A stretch of DNA of 46,988 bases from Deltaproteobacteria bacterium (lineage in GTDB: Bacteria; Myxococcota_A; UBA796; UBA2385), in assembly GCA_016792625.1 (NCBI GenBank), contig JAEUKK010000130.1, forward strand, positions 1 through 46,988, in the 5' to 3' direction. A program made the translations under genes and the position numbers. The notes beneath the pieces were generated by a model that searched no databases, had not been told where the DNA came from, and saw only the letters and a list, made by a program, of their open reading frames with translations. Positions 33,605 through 45,397 of this stretch are shown piece after piece (the stretch's first letter is position 1; every line of letters starts with the position of its first letter).

Positions 33605-35091
33605 CAAGCACCCCCTTTGGAGCCGCGCGCCGCGGCGATGAGGGCGGATTTTCGGTCGGCCACCTGGGGGCTCAGCTCGACCCGGGCGCGGCCCGATCCA
33701 ACGCGGAGCTGCGCGGGCAGGCGCGCCAAACCAGCGACCGCGCGCGCCCGGGCCAGGACCAGGGGCTGGGGTGGCTCAACCCGCTGGCCGCCCCGGAGGG
33801 CAGGCACCAGCAGCTCATGGTCGTCGGGGTGGCCGCCCACCGGGGGCGGATCCCGCTCGTCCCAGATGAGATCACCGTCAATCAGGCCGGTCTCGGGGTC
33901 GAGGCGCCGACGAAGGCGCAGCAGGCCCGGCGTGCTGACCTTGGCCGGCTGCTCGCTGAGCTTCACCCGGTCTTCCCAGGCGCCGTCGGCCCCGCGCAGC
34001 GCGCCGAGCTTGTAGACGCCGCCGAGCGCCGGCTGGTCGTGGCCCGTGGCGAGGCGGGTGCCCACGCCCCAGACCGCGATCGGCGCGCCAGCGGCCCGCA
34101 GCCGTGTGATCTCGTGCTCGTCGAGATCATTGCTGGCGATCACCGCCGCGTCTGAAAAACCGGCCGCGTCGAGCAGGGCCCGGGCGCCTTGGGCGAGGCC
34201 GAGCAGGTCGCCGCTGTCGAGGCGCACCCCGAGCAGGCGTTGGCCCCGCGCCCGCAGCCAGCGCCCAACCTCGATGGCGTTGCGCACGCCGTCGAGGGTG
34301 TCGTAGGTGTCGACCAAGAACACGCAATTGTTGGGCAAGGCCTCGGCGTATGCGCGAAAGGCGGCCGGCTCGTCGCCGAAGACCATGACCCAGGCGTGGG
34401 CATGGGTGCCGCGCACCGGCACGCCGAAAATGCGCCCAGCGAGCACGTTGCTGGTCGCATCAGCCCCGCCGATGTAGGCCGCGCGGCTGGCAGAGAGCCC
34501 GCCGTCGATGCCTTGGGCACGGCGCAGACCAAACTCAAGCACCGCGTCGTCGCCGGCGGCGAGGCGGATGCGCGCGGCCTTCGTGGCGATCAAGGTCTGA
34601 AAGTTCAAGATCGTCAGCAGAGGGGTCTCGAGCAGCTGGGCTTGGGCGAGCGGCCCGCGGACGCGCAGCAGCGGGCCGTGGGGGAAGACCACGGAGCCCT
34701 CGGGGACAACGTCGACATCGCAGCGCATGCGCTGGGCGCCGAGCCAGTCGAGGAAGGGGCGCGAGAGCAAGCGCTCACCGTCGGCGCCGACGAGACCATC
34801 GAGGTAGGCGAGATCCTCGTCGTCGAAGCGCCAGGCCTCGAGCAGCTCGAGCGCCGTCTCGGCCCCCGCCGCCACTGCCCAGCCCCCACCGAAGGGCGCC
34901 GTGCGAAAATGCAGGTGGAAGACCGCCTCGCGGTCGGCGAGGCCCGCCGCGTGGTAGCCCGCGGCCATCGTGATCTGGTACAAATCGGTGAGGAGGCCGA
35001 GCCCGCCGCTGTACAGACCGCCGTGCACGCCGAGGCGCGGCGGCACATGGCTGGCGGAGGAAGGAGCGGGGCGGTGCGTGGCGTGGGTCAT
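33604..35091 (-). CDS. pncB: Nicotinate phosphoribosyltransferase
   Basis: 495 residues, ATG at 35091 with GGAG 5 bp upstream. Landmarks: LLTDLYQITMAAGY at the start, LNFQTLIATKAARIRLAAG, RRAQGIDGG, GTHAHAWVMVFGDE containing the phosphorylated-His region, and LVDTYDTLDGVRNAI then VRLDSGDL. It makes nicotinate mononucleotide from nicotinate, PRPP and ATP in the Preiss-Handler pathway. First gene of pncB-nadE-nrtR-pncA; an inverted repeat 40-60 bp upstream is a likely operator. The C-terminal ~60 residues are Arg/Pro-rich and less conserved. Confidence 0.95.
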   Translation of the reverse strand: MTHATHRPAPSSASHVPPRLGVHGGLYSGGLGLLTDLYQITMAAGYHAAGLADREAVFHLHFRTAPFGGGWAVAAGAETALELLEAWRFDDEDLAYLDGLVGADGERLLSRPFLDWLGAQRMRCDVDVVPEGSVVFPHGPLLRVRGPLAQAQLLETPLLTILNFQTLIATKAARIRLAAGDDAVLEFGLRRAQGIDGGLSASRAAYIGGADATSNVLAGRIFGVPVRGTHAHAWVMVFGDEPAAFRAYAEALPNNCVFLVDTYDTLDGVRNAIEVGRWLRARGQRLLGVRLDSGDLLGLAQGARALLDAAGFSDAAVIASNDLDEHEITRLRAAGAPIAVWGVGTRLATGHDQPALGGVYKLGALRGADGAWEDRVKLSEQPAKVSTPGLLRLRRRLDPETGLIDGDLIWDERDPPPVGGHPDDHELLVPALRGGQRVEPPQPLVLARARAVAGLARLPAQLRVGSGRARVELSPQVADRKSALIAAARGSKGGA

Positions 35092-35130
35092 GCGGGCTCC
35101 GAAGGCCGGCGGGGCCGGTGGCGATCCTGC

Positions 35131-35151
35131 TTAGTGTCACGGAAACACTAA
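35131..35151. promoter_or_regulatory. Candidate NrtR operator upstream of pncB
   Basis: Perfect inverted repeat TTAGTGT - 7 bp - ACACTAA, 21 bp in total, 39 bp upstream of the pncB start. Low-GC for this genome. Size, symmetry and place fit an operator for the Nudix regulator encoded in the same operon; the regulator's real consensus was not checked. Confidence 0.65.
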
Positions 35152-35304
35152 CCCACCGCCAACGGGGCGTGGGAATTTGTAGGGGTCTTCCCGTGGGGGG
35201 CTCCCCCGCGACCGACCCCGAGCCGATCCGCTGGCGGTAGGCTCGGCCCGCCCCTGGGAGCCCCGCGCCCGCGCGGACCACCGCAGACTCGCCGAGGCGA
35301 CGCG

Positions 35305-36558
35305 ATGAGCTGGTTCTCCAAGACCACCAAACCAACGGAGCCCACCGAAGACTTGGTGGCGCTCCGGGACGGCGTGGTGGTCCTGCTCGAGGCGGTCAAA
35401 GACCTGCTCGGTGCCGGTCGCGCGGAGCGTGCCGAGCGCCTGGCTGAGCGCCTCTCCCGCTTCCCTCCCCCGACTGGGCTGGTGCGTGAGCTCAAGCAGA
35501 TCCGCAGCGAGCTGCTGTTGGGGGCAGGCGACCGGATCGCCGATGACGCCGTCGACGGCCGCGATCTCAGCCGCCTCACCGACCAGCTGACCGCGACCAT
35601 GGCCGCGACCGCCCTCGTGCACAGCGGCCTCGACGCGCGGATCGCCGCCCTCCGCCAGTCGATCCCGCGGCGGATCACCCGCCCCGAAGTTGATCGCCTC
35701 GTCGGTGAGCTCAACGACATCGCCGAGTCCAGCCAGTCGATCCGCAAGCGCACGATCGAGGATCGCAACGAGCTGGCCGGGCTCCTCAAAGAGATGGGCA
35801 AGCGCCTCGGCGAGGCAGACGAGGCCTCAGGTCAGCTCGGCCTGTCCTTGGCCATGGTCGCCGACTCGCTCGTGCGGGAGCCCCTCCCCGACGAGCTGCG
35901 CAGCGTGCGGGCGGCCCTGATCGCCCGGGTCGAGCGCCTCGGCCAAGACGCGGGCGCCCTGCGGACCCAGCTCGCCCGCGCCAAAGACCGCAGCCGCGCC
36001 CTCGAAGACATGGTGCAGCAGCAGCAGGAAGAGCTGCTGGACGTCAAAGCCAAAGCCGCGCTCGACCCGCTGACCGGCGCTTGCAACCGCGGCGCCTTCG
36101 ACAAGGCGCTGGTGACCCTCACCCGCCGTGCCAGCGTCGCGAGCAGCGCGCTCAGCGTGATTTTGCTCGACATCGACCACTTTAAGCGGGTCAACGACAG
36201 CTGGGGCCACCCGGCCGGTGATCAAGTGCTGATCGGCGTCGCTCAGGTCATGGACGAGCACGTGCGCGAGGGCGACGTCGTGTCCCGCATCGGCGGTGAG
36301 GAGTTCGCCCTCCTCCTCCCCGGCGCCTCGCTGCACGTGGCGCGGTCGGTGGCCGAGCGGGTCCGACAAGGCCTCGCCGCCGCGACCTTCGCTGAGCCTG
36401 CCACGGCCGTCAAGGTGACCGCGAGCTTCGGGGTCGCGCTGCTCCAGCCCGACGAGGCGCCGAAGTCTCTGATCCGGCGCGCAGACCAGGCGCTCTACGC
36501 CGCGAAGAACGAGGGCCGCAACCGGGTGAAGGTCTCCGAGCCGCGGCATCCGAGCTGA
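35305..36558 (+). CDS. Diguanylate cyclase (GGDEF)
   Basis: 417 residues. Residues 1-250 are an all-helical region with long amphipathic and coiled-coil stretches (especially ~210-255), no membrane span and no recognised sensor domain. The GGDEF domain starts at DPLTGACNRGAFD and carries the active-site GGEEF at 330-334; the inhibitory I-site RxxD is intact (Arg321-Asp324, five residues before GGEEF). It therefore should make c-di-GMP from GTP with product inhibition, in the cytosol. The N-terminal helices probably dimerise it or receive a signal. Divergent from the NAD operon; a terminator follows the stop. Confidence 0.93.
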   Translation: MSWFSKTTKPTEPTEDLVALRDGVVVLLEAVKDLLGAGRAERAERLAERLSRFPPPTGLVRELKQIRSELLLGAGDRIADDAVDGRDLSRLTDQLTATMAATALVHSGLDARIAALRQSIPRRITRPEVDRLVGELNDIAESSQSIRKRTIEDRNELAGLLKEMGKRLGEADEASGQLGLSLAMVADSLVREPLPDELRSVRAALIARVERLGQDAGALRTQLARAKDRSRALEDMVQQQQEELLDVKAKAALDPLTGACNRGAFDKALVTLTRRASVASSALSVILLDIDHFKRVNDSWGHPAGDQVLIGVAQVMDEHVREGDVVSRIGGEEFALLLPGASLHVARSVAERVRQGLAAATFAEPATAVKVTASFGVALLQPDEAPKSLIRRADQALYAAKNEGRNRVKVSEPRHPS

Positions 36559-36564
36559 GACGGG

Positions 36565-36593
36565 CCCCAGGTCCGTCCTGGGGATCTTTCTTC
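36565..36593 (+). terminator. Intrinsic terminator of the GGDEF gene
   Basis: CCCCAGG - TCCGT - CCTGGGG hairpin (7 bp stem, 5 base loop) starting 6 bp after the stop, followed by ATCTTTCTTC. A good rho-independent terminator for this genome. Confidence 0.8.
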
Positions 36594-36668
36594 AGCCGCG
36601 GACAGCTTGTGTCCGGCTAAGAGGTGCATCCGCCGCGCCCCTGGAATAGAGGGGCCGGAGAGGTGCCC

Positions 36669-40367
<3,699 letters not shown>

Positions 40368-40440
40368 GCGCCGCCTCTCCGCCCACCCGCGCGCCCTCCG
40401 CCGTTGGCCCCGCGCCACCCCGCCCGCCCTGGTCCAGTCC

Positions 40441-41244
40441 ATGCTCCTGCGCCCGCTGCTCCCTGTCCTCCTGGCGTTGCTGCCCGCCCGCGGCGACGGT
40501 GCGGATCCGCTTCGACCCGCACCCTTCGCGCCCGTGGTGCAGGAGCTCGGCGGCGCCCGGATCAACTGGACCGAGCTGCGCCTCGAGGCCACCACGCACA
40601 GCGAGATGACCGTCGGCGCGTGGAAAGACCGCCGCGTCCAAGAGCAAGACGCGCTCGAGCGCGTGGGGCCGCTCATCGAAGAGCTGGCCCGGCGCCTCGC
40701 CGTGACCCGGGGCGACGCGCTCTATGCCGTGCTGCGGGCCGATGACCCGCTCGCTGCCCGCCTCGAAGACGGCATGCGCAACTGGGAGGTCACCGAGACC
40801 CGCTACCTCGGCCAAGGGGGCGTCGAGATGACCGCCAGCTTGCCGATCAGTCGCTGGCTGCAGCCCCTGCTCGAGCAGGTCACCGGGCCCGTGAGCGAGC
40901 AGCTCCCGGCCGACGGCACCACGGGCTTGGTCATCGACGCCCGCGGGCTGCCCTTTGACCCGGCGCTGGTGCCTGAGCTGCGCACCCCCGAGCCCGAGCC
41001 CAAGGTGCTGGTCAGCCTGAATATGTTCGGCAAAGATGACGGCCAGCACGCCACTCCCGTCGTTTACGTCAGCGACCCCGCCGACCCGCGGGCGGTCAAG
41101 CGCGCGGGCGCCAAGCCCGTCTTCGCCCGCGCGACCGGCGCGGCGCCAGGCGTACTGACCGTGACCGCCGAGCTGCCCACCAGCGCCGCCGATCTCGCCC
41201 TGCTCATCGCCGCGCGCCGCGTGGTCGTCGTCGCAGACCCCTGA
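40441..41244 (+). CDS. Exported LPP20/FlgT-like protein
   Basis: 267 residues from ATG 40441. N-terminal signal peptide (LLRPLLPVLLALLPARGDG). The mature part has GGARINWTELRLEATT at its start and TGLVIDARGLPFDPALVPEL in its second half, phrases typical of LPP20/FlgT-type periplasmic proteins of unknown biochemical role. No lipobox. The C-terminal half ends in beta-strands (LIAARRVVVVADP). It follows dnaE by 73 bp and precedes the AI-2E-family gene by 13 bp, and may be cotranscribed with both. Confidence 0.7.
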   Translation: MLLRPLLPVLLALLPARGDGADPLRPAPFAPVVQELGGARINWTELRLEATTHSEMTVGAWKDRRVQEQDALERVGPLIEELARRLAVTRGDALYAVLRADDPLAARLEDGMRNWEVTETRYLGQGGVEMTASLPISRWLQPLLEQVTGPVSEQLPADGTTGLVIDARGLPFDPALVPELRTPEPEPKVLVSLNMFGKDDGQHATPVVYVSDPADPRAVKRAGAKPVFARATGAAPGVLTVTAELPTSAADLALLIAARRVVVVADP

Positions 41245-41257
41245 CCCCCAAGGCCCC

Positions 41258-42463
41258 ATGCGCCGCCTCCGCTCCCTGGATCCCCGCCATCCGCCACACC
41301 GCGCCACCCGCCCGCCCGCGGTGGCCCCGGGTGCCGCGCCCGCGCCCGTCCCGCCGACCGCCCCGGCTGCCGCCTCTGGTGTGCCCCTGATCTGGACGAA
41401 GGTCGCCTGGGGGCTCGGCTTTGGTTTGGTGATGCTCGGGCTGCTCTGGGTGCTGCGCCCCGTCTTCGCCATCCTCGCCGCCAGCGCGGGCATCTCCTAC
41501 GTGCTGACGCCGATCCTCGGGTGGTTGATGCGGCGGGGCCTCAGCCGCGAGCGGGCCATCGGCTTGATCTTCGTCGGCTCTTCGACGAGCTTCGCCCTCA
41601 TCGTGCTGCTGTTCGTGCCGGGGGTGATCCGCCAGGTCGATGAGCTGAGCGGCCGCCTCATCCCCTTTTTGCACGACCTCGACGCCCAGCTGGTGCCCGC
41701 GGTGTCCTGGTTCAATGCCCAGACCGGCCAAGACATCCAGTTTGATCTCAGCGACCTGCGCACCCGCGCCCCTGCCCTGGTCGCCGAGCAGTGGCCCAAG
41801 GTGCAAGAGCGGGTGGGTGAGCTGAGCAAGGGCTTGTTCACCCAGGGGCTGGGCCTGCTCAACGCCATCCTGAACCTCACGCTGCTGCCGATCTTCGTCT
41901 ACTACCTGCTCCAAGACTGGGATCGGGCGATCGACGGGATCGCGAGCCTCATCCCGCCCCGCTACCTGCCCCGCGTCGAGCGGGTCGCGCGTGAGGTTGA
42001 CAGCCGGCTGAGCGCCTTCGTGCGCGGCCAGCTCACCGTCTGCGGTGCCCTGTCCTTCCTGTACAGCTTGGGCTTGCTGATCGTCGGGATTGACCTCGCG
42101 GTGCCGATCGGCGTGCTCAGCGGCGTGCTGTTCATCGTGCCGTACCTGGGCACCGCGGTGGGCGTCGTCTTGGCCTCAGTGCTGGCCCTCATGAAGTTCG
42201 GCTTCGGCTGGGAGATCGTGCAGGTCATCGCCGTCTTCGTCGTGGTGCAGGGCATCGAGGGCTACTTGCTCACCCCGCGCATCGTGGGCGACAAGGTCGG
42301 GCTGCACCCTTTGGTGGTCATGGTGGCCTTGTTGGTCGGCGGCAGCCTCTTGGGGATCTGGGGCATGTTCCTGGCCATCCCGTTGACCGCTGTCCTCAGC
42401 GTCTTCGCGACCGAGTGGCTGACGCTGTACAAGCGCAGCCACGCGTACGGCGGGGCTGAGTGA
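41258..42463 (+). CDS. AI-2E transporter family (PerM-like) membrane protein
   Basis: 401 residues. A Pro/Ala-rich cytosolic N-terminus of ~45 residues is followed by eight predicted spans and the soluble segment between spans three and four typical of the PerM/AI-2E exporter family (PF01594). Recognisable parts: LTLLPIFVYYLLQDWDRA, FVRGQLTVCGALSFLYSLGL, FIVPYLGTAVG and EGYLLTPRIVGDKVGLHPLVVMVALLVGG near the end. Known relatives export AI-2 or act in Na+/H+ antiport; the substrate is not deducible. The last four bases overlap the lipB GTG (GTGA). Confidence 0.88.
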   Translation: MRRLRSLDPRHPPHRATRPPAVAPGAAPAPVPPTAPAAASGVPLIWTKVAWGLGFGLVMLGLLWVLRPVFAILAASAGISYVLTPILGWLMRRGLSRERAIGLIFVGSSTSFALIVLLFVPGVIRQVDELSGRLIPFLHDLDAQLVPAVSWFNAQTGQDIQFDLSDLRTRAPALVAEQWPKVQERVGELSKGLFTQGLGLLNAILNLTLLPIFVYYLLQDWDRAIDGIASLIPPRYLPRVERVAREVDSRLSAFVRGQLTVCGALSFLYSLGLLIVGIDLAVPIGVLSGVLFIVPYLGTAVGVVLASVLALMKFGFGWEIVQVIAVFVVVQGIEGYLLTPRIVGDKVGLHPLVVMVALLVGGSLLGIWGMFLAIPLTAVLSVFATEWLTLYKRSHAYGGAE

Positions 42464-43116
42464 GCGGCGACCGCCCGCCGCCCGCCGCCCGCTGGCTCGG
42501 CCGTGTGCCCTACCTCGAGGCCCTCGAGGCCCAGCGCGCGCACCGCGCCCGCTTGCTCGCCGGCGAGGCCGAAGAAGAGCTCTGGGGCCTCGAGCACGAG
42601 CCGGTGGTCACCCGCGGCCGGCGCGGCACCGAAGATGGGCTCGACGCCGACGCCCTCGCCGCGCGGGGCGTTCCTCAAATCCAGACTGAGCGGGGTGGGC
42701 GCACGACCTGGCACGGGCCGGGGCAGCTCGTCGTCTACACCCTCGTGCACGTCCATGCGCGCGGGCACGGGCCAGCGAGCTTCGTCGCCGCCCTCGAAGA
42801 CGGCGTCATCGATTGGCTCGGCGGCTTGGGCCTCGCGGCGGGCCGGCGCGCGGGTCACCCCGGGGTCTGGCGTGGCTCCGACAAGCTCTGCGCGGTCGGC
42901 CTGCACATCAGCGGCGGCGTGGCCATGCACGGCCTCGCCCTCAACCTCTGCCCCGATCTGTCGACCTACGCGCTGTTCACGCCCTGCGGCATCGAAGACG
43001 GTGGGGTCAGCTCGGTGGAGCGAGCGCTGGGCGCCGCCCCCAGCCCTGCCGCGGCCTTCCCGGGCCTGGCGGTCGCCCTCATCGCGGCGATCACGTCCTC
43101 GAAGGCCGCATCTTGA
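42460..43116 (+). CDS. lipB: Octanoyl-[acyl-carrier-protein]:protein octanoyltransferase
   Basis: 218 residues from a GTG overlapping the previous stop. LipB signature ERGGRTTWHGPGQLVVY with His85, Lys142 in DKLCAVGLHI and catalytic Cys176 in FTPCGIEDGGVSS. It transfers octanoyl from ACP to lipoyl domains of 2-oxoacid dehydrogenases and glycine cleavage H protein, the first step of lipoate synthesis. lipA is not in the window. Normal length. No terminator is evident before the tRNA-Val promoter region. Confidence 0.94.
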   Translation: MSGDRPPPAARWLGRVPYLEALEAQRAHRARLLAGEAEEELWGLEHEPVVTRGRRGTEDGLDADALAARGVPQIQTERGGRTTWHGPGQLVVYTLVHVHARGHGPASFVAALEDGVIDWLGGLGLAAGRRAGHPGVWRGSDKLCAVGLHISGGVAMHGLALNLCPDLSTYALFTPCGIEDGGVSSVERALGAAPSPAAAFPGLAVALIAAITSSKAAS

Positions 43117-43156
43117 GTCGACCGCCGACACACGACCACGAGCGCGCAGAAAGTGC

Positions 43157-43185
43157 TTGACGGCTGACCAGGCGTGGATTAACGG
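43157..43185 (+). promoter_or_regulatory. Candidate promoter for tRNA-Val
   Basis: TTGACG at 43157-43162, a 17 bp spacer and a weak -10 (TAACGG) at 43180-43185, placing transcription start ~35 bp before the tRNA. The -35 is strong and the -10 poor. Confidence 0.5.
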
Positions 43186-43225
43186 ACACGGGTCAGTGAG
43201 CGCTGCGGCGCTCCAGACCCCACAC

Positions 43226-43297
43226 AGACTCGTAGCTCAGTGGGAGAGCATCGCCTTGACACGGCGGGGGTCGGCGGTTCGAAACCGCCCGAGTCTA
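43226..43297 (+). tRNA. tRNA-Val (GAC)
   Basis: Cloverleaf folds fully: acceptor AGACTCG/CGAGTCT, D stem GCTC/GAGC, anticodon stem TCGCC/GGCGG with loop TTGACAC (anticodon GAC), five-base variable region, T stem GGCGG/CCGCC with loop TTCGAAA. Discriminator A at 43297; CCA is not encoded. Confidence 0.95.
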
Positions 43298-43301
43298 CTT
43301 T

Positions 43302-43337
43302 GGCCACCAACTTCGGTTGGTGGCCTTCTTCTTTTTC
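43302..43337 (+). terminator. Intrinsic terminator after tRNA-Val
   Basis: GGCCACCAAC - TTCG - GTTGGTGGCC, a perfect 10 bp stem with a UUCG tetraloop, then TTCTTCTTTTT. Begins 4 bp after the tRNA. Confidence 0.95.
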
Positions 43338-43383
43338 GGTCGGCCCCACGGCAGGTGGGCGGCCGCGGCGCCTTGGCGTCGCG

Positions 43384-43412
43384 TTGACAGGGCCGACAGG
43401 CTGCGCTATCTG
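43384..43412 (+). promoter_or_regulatory. Sigma-70-type promoter of infC operon
   Basis: TTGACA at 43384-43389, exactly 17 bp spacer, TATCTG at 43407-43412. It lies after the tRNA terminator and predicts a ~235 nt leader before infC. The rest of the 315 bp gap holds no gene I can support. Confidence 0.75.
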
Positions 43413-43652
43413 CGCTGGGCTGTGTCTTTGCCCCTCAAAGCCTGCACCACGCTGCTCGCGACACGGCCCGCTCGGCCGTCCCGGGCGCCGACGGTGCGGC
43501 CTCGGGTCGAGCCCAGCTTGGTCGTCGTCCCGCCGCTTCCGTCTCCTTGCCCTCATGTAGGCAGTCGGCGGGCTCCGCGGGTCGGCCCCGGCCTCCGGTC
43601 AGCGGCCTGACCCTGGCCTTCGCGCCTCCCTCTGTGACCTTGGAGCATACTT

Positions 43653-44207
43653 TTGCGGCGACCCCCCTCTCCCCGGAACCGCCCGGCCGAACCTGAACGG
43701 ACCGGCCCGCGCATCAACGAGCGCATCCGCGTCCCGCGCGTCCTCGTCATCGACGACTCCGGCGAAAAGCTGGGCGAGTTCATGACCGAAGACGCCATCC
43801 GCTTGGCGAAGGAGAAGGGGATGGACTTGATCGAGGTGGCGCCCAACGCGCGCCCCCCGGTCTGCCGCCTCGGTGACTTCGGGCGCATCAAGTACGAGAA
43901 GCAGAAGAAGGACCGCGAGGCCAAGAAGAAGCAGGTCGTGGTGGAGCTGAAAGAGATCAAGCTCCGCCCCAAGACCGACGAACACGACTTCGATGTCAAG
44001 ATCAAGCACGTCCGGCGCTTCCTCGAGGAGGGCAACAAGGTCAAGGTGACCGTGCGCTTCCGTGGTCGCGAGATCGCTCACCGCGAGATCGGCGAAGAGC
44101 GCTGCATGGAGCTGTTCAAGACCGTTGAGGACCTGGCCCTCATCGAAGCCCGTCCGAGCATGGAAGGGCGCCAGATGTTCATGATCATCGCCCCGAAGAA
44201 GCGCTGA
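43653..44207 (+). CDS. infC: Translation initiation factor IF-3
   Basis: 184 residues from TTG 43653; GGAG ends 7 bp upstream and no ATG, GTG or ATT stands at a better place. IF3 blocks: RINERIRVPRVLVIDDSGEKLG, LAKEKGMDLIEVAPNARPPVCRL, DFGRIKYE, KEIKLRPKTDEHDFDVKIKHVRRFLEEGNKVKVTVRFRGRE and the C-terminal PSMEGRQMFMIIAPKKR. It binds the 30S subunit, prevents premature 50S joining and discriminates against non-canonical starts, which gives autoregulation when its own start is rare. First gene of infC-rpmI-rplT. Confidence 0.95.
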   Translation: MRRPPSPRNRPAEPERTGPRINERIRVPRVLVIDDSGEKLGEFMTEDAIRLAKEKGMDLIEVAPNARPPVCRLGDFGRIKYEKQKKDREAKKKQVVVELKEIKLRPKTDEHDFDVKIKHVRRFLEEGNKVKVTVRFRGREIAHREIGEERCMELFKTVEDLALIEARPSMEGRQMFMIIAPKKR

Positions 44208-44232
44208 GCCCCCGGGGCGCGGAGAGACGACG

Positions 44233-44430
44233 ATGCCGAAGATGAAGACCCACAGCGGCGCCAAGAAGCGCTTCGGCTTCACTGCCAACGGCAAGGTGAA
44301 GTTCAAGCAGGCCAAGATGCGCCACATCCTTGAGAAGCGCCCGAAGTCGATGAAGCGGGCGGCGCGCCAGACCGGCTACATGGCCGAGGTTGACGCGAAG
44401 CACGTGCGCGTGCTGATGCCCCACGGCTGA
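44233..44430 (+). CDS. rpmI: 50S ribosomal protein L35
   Basis: 65 residues, basic, with PKMKTHSGAKKRFGFTANGKVKFK and HILEKRPKSMKRAARQ, standard L35 sequence and length. GGAGAG precedes the ATG. 25 bp after infC, same operon. Confidence 0.96.
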   Translation: MPKMKTHSGAKKRFGFTANGKVKFKQAKMRHILEKRPKSMKRAARQTGYMAEVDAKHVRVLMPHG

Positions 44431-44569
44431 AGCCGCACCCCGGTTGAGCACCGGCGCCCCGCGCGCCTGCGCCCGACCACCCCTCACCCCCCAGCGGCTC
44501 GCCGCTACCACCCGCGCATGTCTGCGCAGGTCGGGAACCGGCCGCCTCGCTCCATAAGGAGTCCGCACC
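44431..44569 (+). other. Structured spacer between rpmI and rplT
   Basis: 139 nt, unusually long for this operon. It contains small hairpins, AGCGG-CTCG-CCGCT and GCGCA-TGTC-TGCGC, before the strong AAGGAG of rplT. A control element for L20 synthesis is possible but not shown. Confidence 0.4.
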
Positions 44570-44926
44570 ATGGCACGCATTAAGCGCGCACAGATCCGCA
44601 AGGTCCGCCTGCGGAAGCTGTTTAAGCGCACCAAGGGTTTTTTCCTCTCGCGCCGCAACACCCTGCGTCAGGCCCACGAAGCCGTGATGCACGCCCGGCG
44701 GTTCAAGTTCCGGGGCCGCAAAGAGAAGAAGCGGCAGTACCGGGGCCTCTGGATCATCCGGATCGGCGCCGCGCTCAAGCCCCACGGCTTGTCGTACAGC
44801 AAGTTCATCTTCGGCCTCAAGAAGGCAGGCATCGGCCTGGACCGCAAGCAGCTCTCTGAGCTGGCGATCCACGACGCGGCGGCCTTCACCACCGTGGTCG
44901 ACCAGGCCAAGGCCGCGCTGGCCTGA
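44570..44926 (+). CDS. rplT: 50S ribosomal protein L20
   Basis: 118 residues, ATG 44570 with a near-perfect AAGGAG upstream. Sequence is standard L20: ARIKRAQIRKVRLRKLFKRTKGFF, then RRNTLRQAHEAVMHARRFKFRGRKEKKRQYRGLWIIRIGAALKPHGLSYSKFI. It binds 23S rRNA early in 50S assembly and in many bacteria represses its own operon. Confidence 0.96.
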   Translation: MARIKRAQIRKVRLRKLFKRTKGFFLSRRNTLRQAHEAVMHARRFKFRGRKEKKRQYRGLWIIRIGAALKPHGLSYSKFIFGLKKAGIGLDRKQLSELAIHDAAAFTTVVDQAKAALA

Positions 44927-44935
44927 GTGGGCTGT

Positions 44936-45394
44936 ATGACTCGACCCCTCCCCTCCCTGCTGCTGGGCCTCTGCGCTCTCTCGGCGTGCAACAACGACGA
45001 AGAGGTGAAGTACCAGCAGATCAACGCCGAGGACGATGCGCTCACCGTCCTCGTCGGGGAGCCTGAGCTGCTCGACCCCGCGAACACGGTGGTCCGCAGC
45101 AGCACCGGAGAGGTCGAGATCGGCAGCGCCGAGGTCTCGCCCGGCGGTGGGCCCATCGGCACCGACCACGAGGTCGTGGTGATCGTCTTTGACGACTACC
45201 AGGACCTCGTGGACCGGGTGTCCATCCGCACCCGCTCTCCCGGTCGCGGCGAGGATGAGTACGACCTCATCCAAGACAGCGCCGACGAGGGCTACTACAA
45301 GCTGACCATCACCAGCGCCGGCACCGCCGACGAGCAGCGCGAAGACACCCTGACCGTGCGGCTCTGGCAGGCCGAAGAGACCACCGAGGAGTGA
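44936..45394 (+). CDS. Small acidic lipoprotein, unknown function
   Basis: 152 residues from ATG 44936, 9 bp after rplT. Signal PLPSLLLGLCALSAC with lipobox LSAC (Cys18) and then an Asn-Asp-Glu-rich start, so an outer-envelope lipoprotein. The rest is acidic and Val/Thr-rich with Ig- or CARDB-like strands (VVVIVFDDYQDLVDRVSI, YYKLTITSAGTADEQREDTLTVRLW). No family recognised. It occupies the place between rplT and ihfA where pheST lies in many bacteria, and it ends 3 bp before ihfA. Confidence 0.78.
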   Translation: MTRPLPSLLLGLCALSACNNDEEVKYQQINAEDDALTVLVGEPELLDPANTVVRSSTGEVEIGSAEVSPGGGPIGTDHEVVVIVFDDYQDLVDRVSIRTRSPGRGEDEYDLIQDSADEGYYKLTITSAGTADEQREDTLTVRLWQAEETTEE

Positions 45395-45397
45395 ACG

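Noticed and set aside
43555..43560. ATGTAG start-stop in the infC leader
   Set aside because: No ribosome binding site in front; a chance hexamer is likely.
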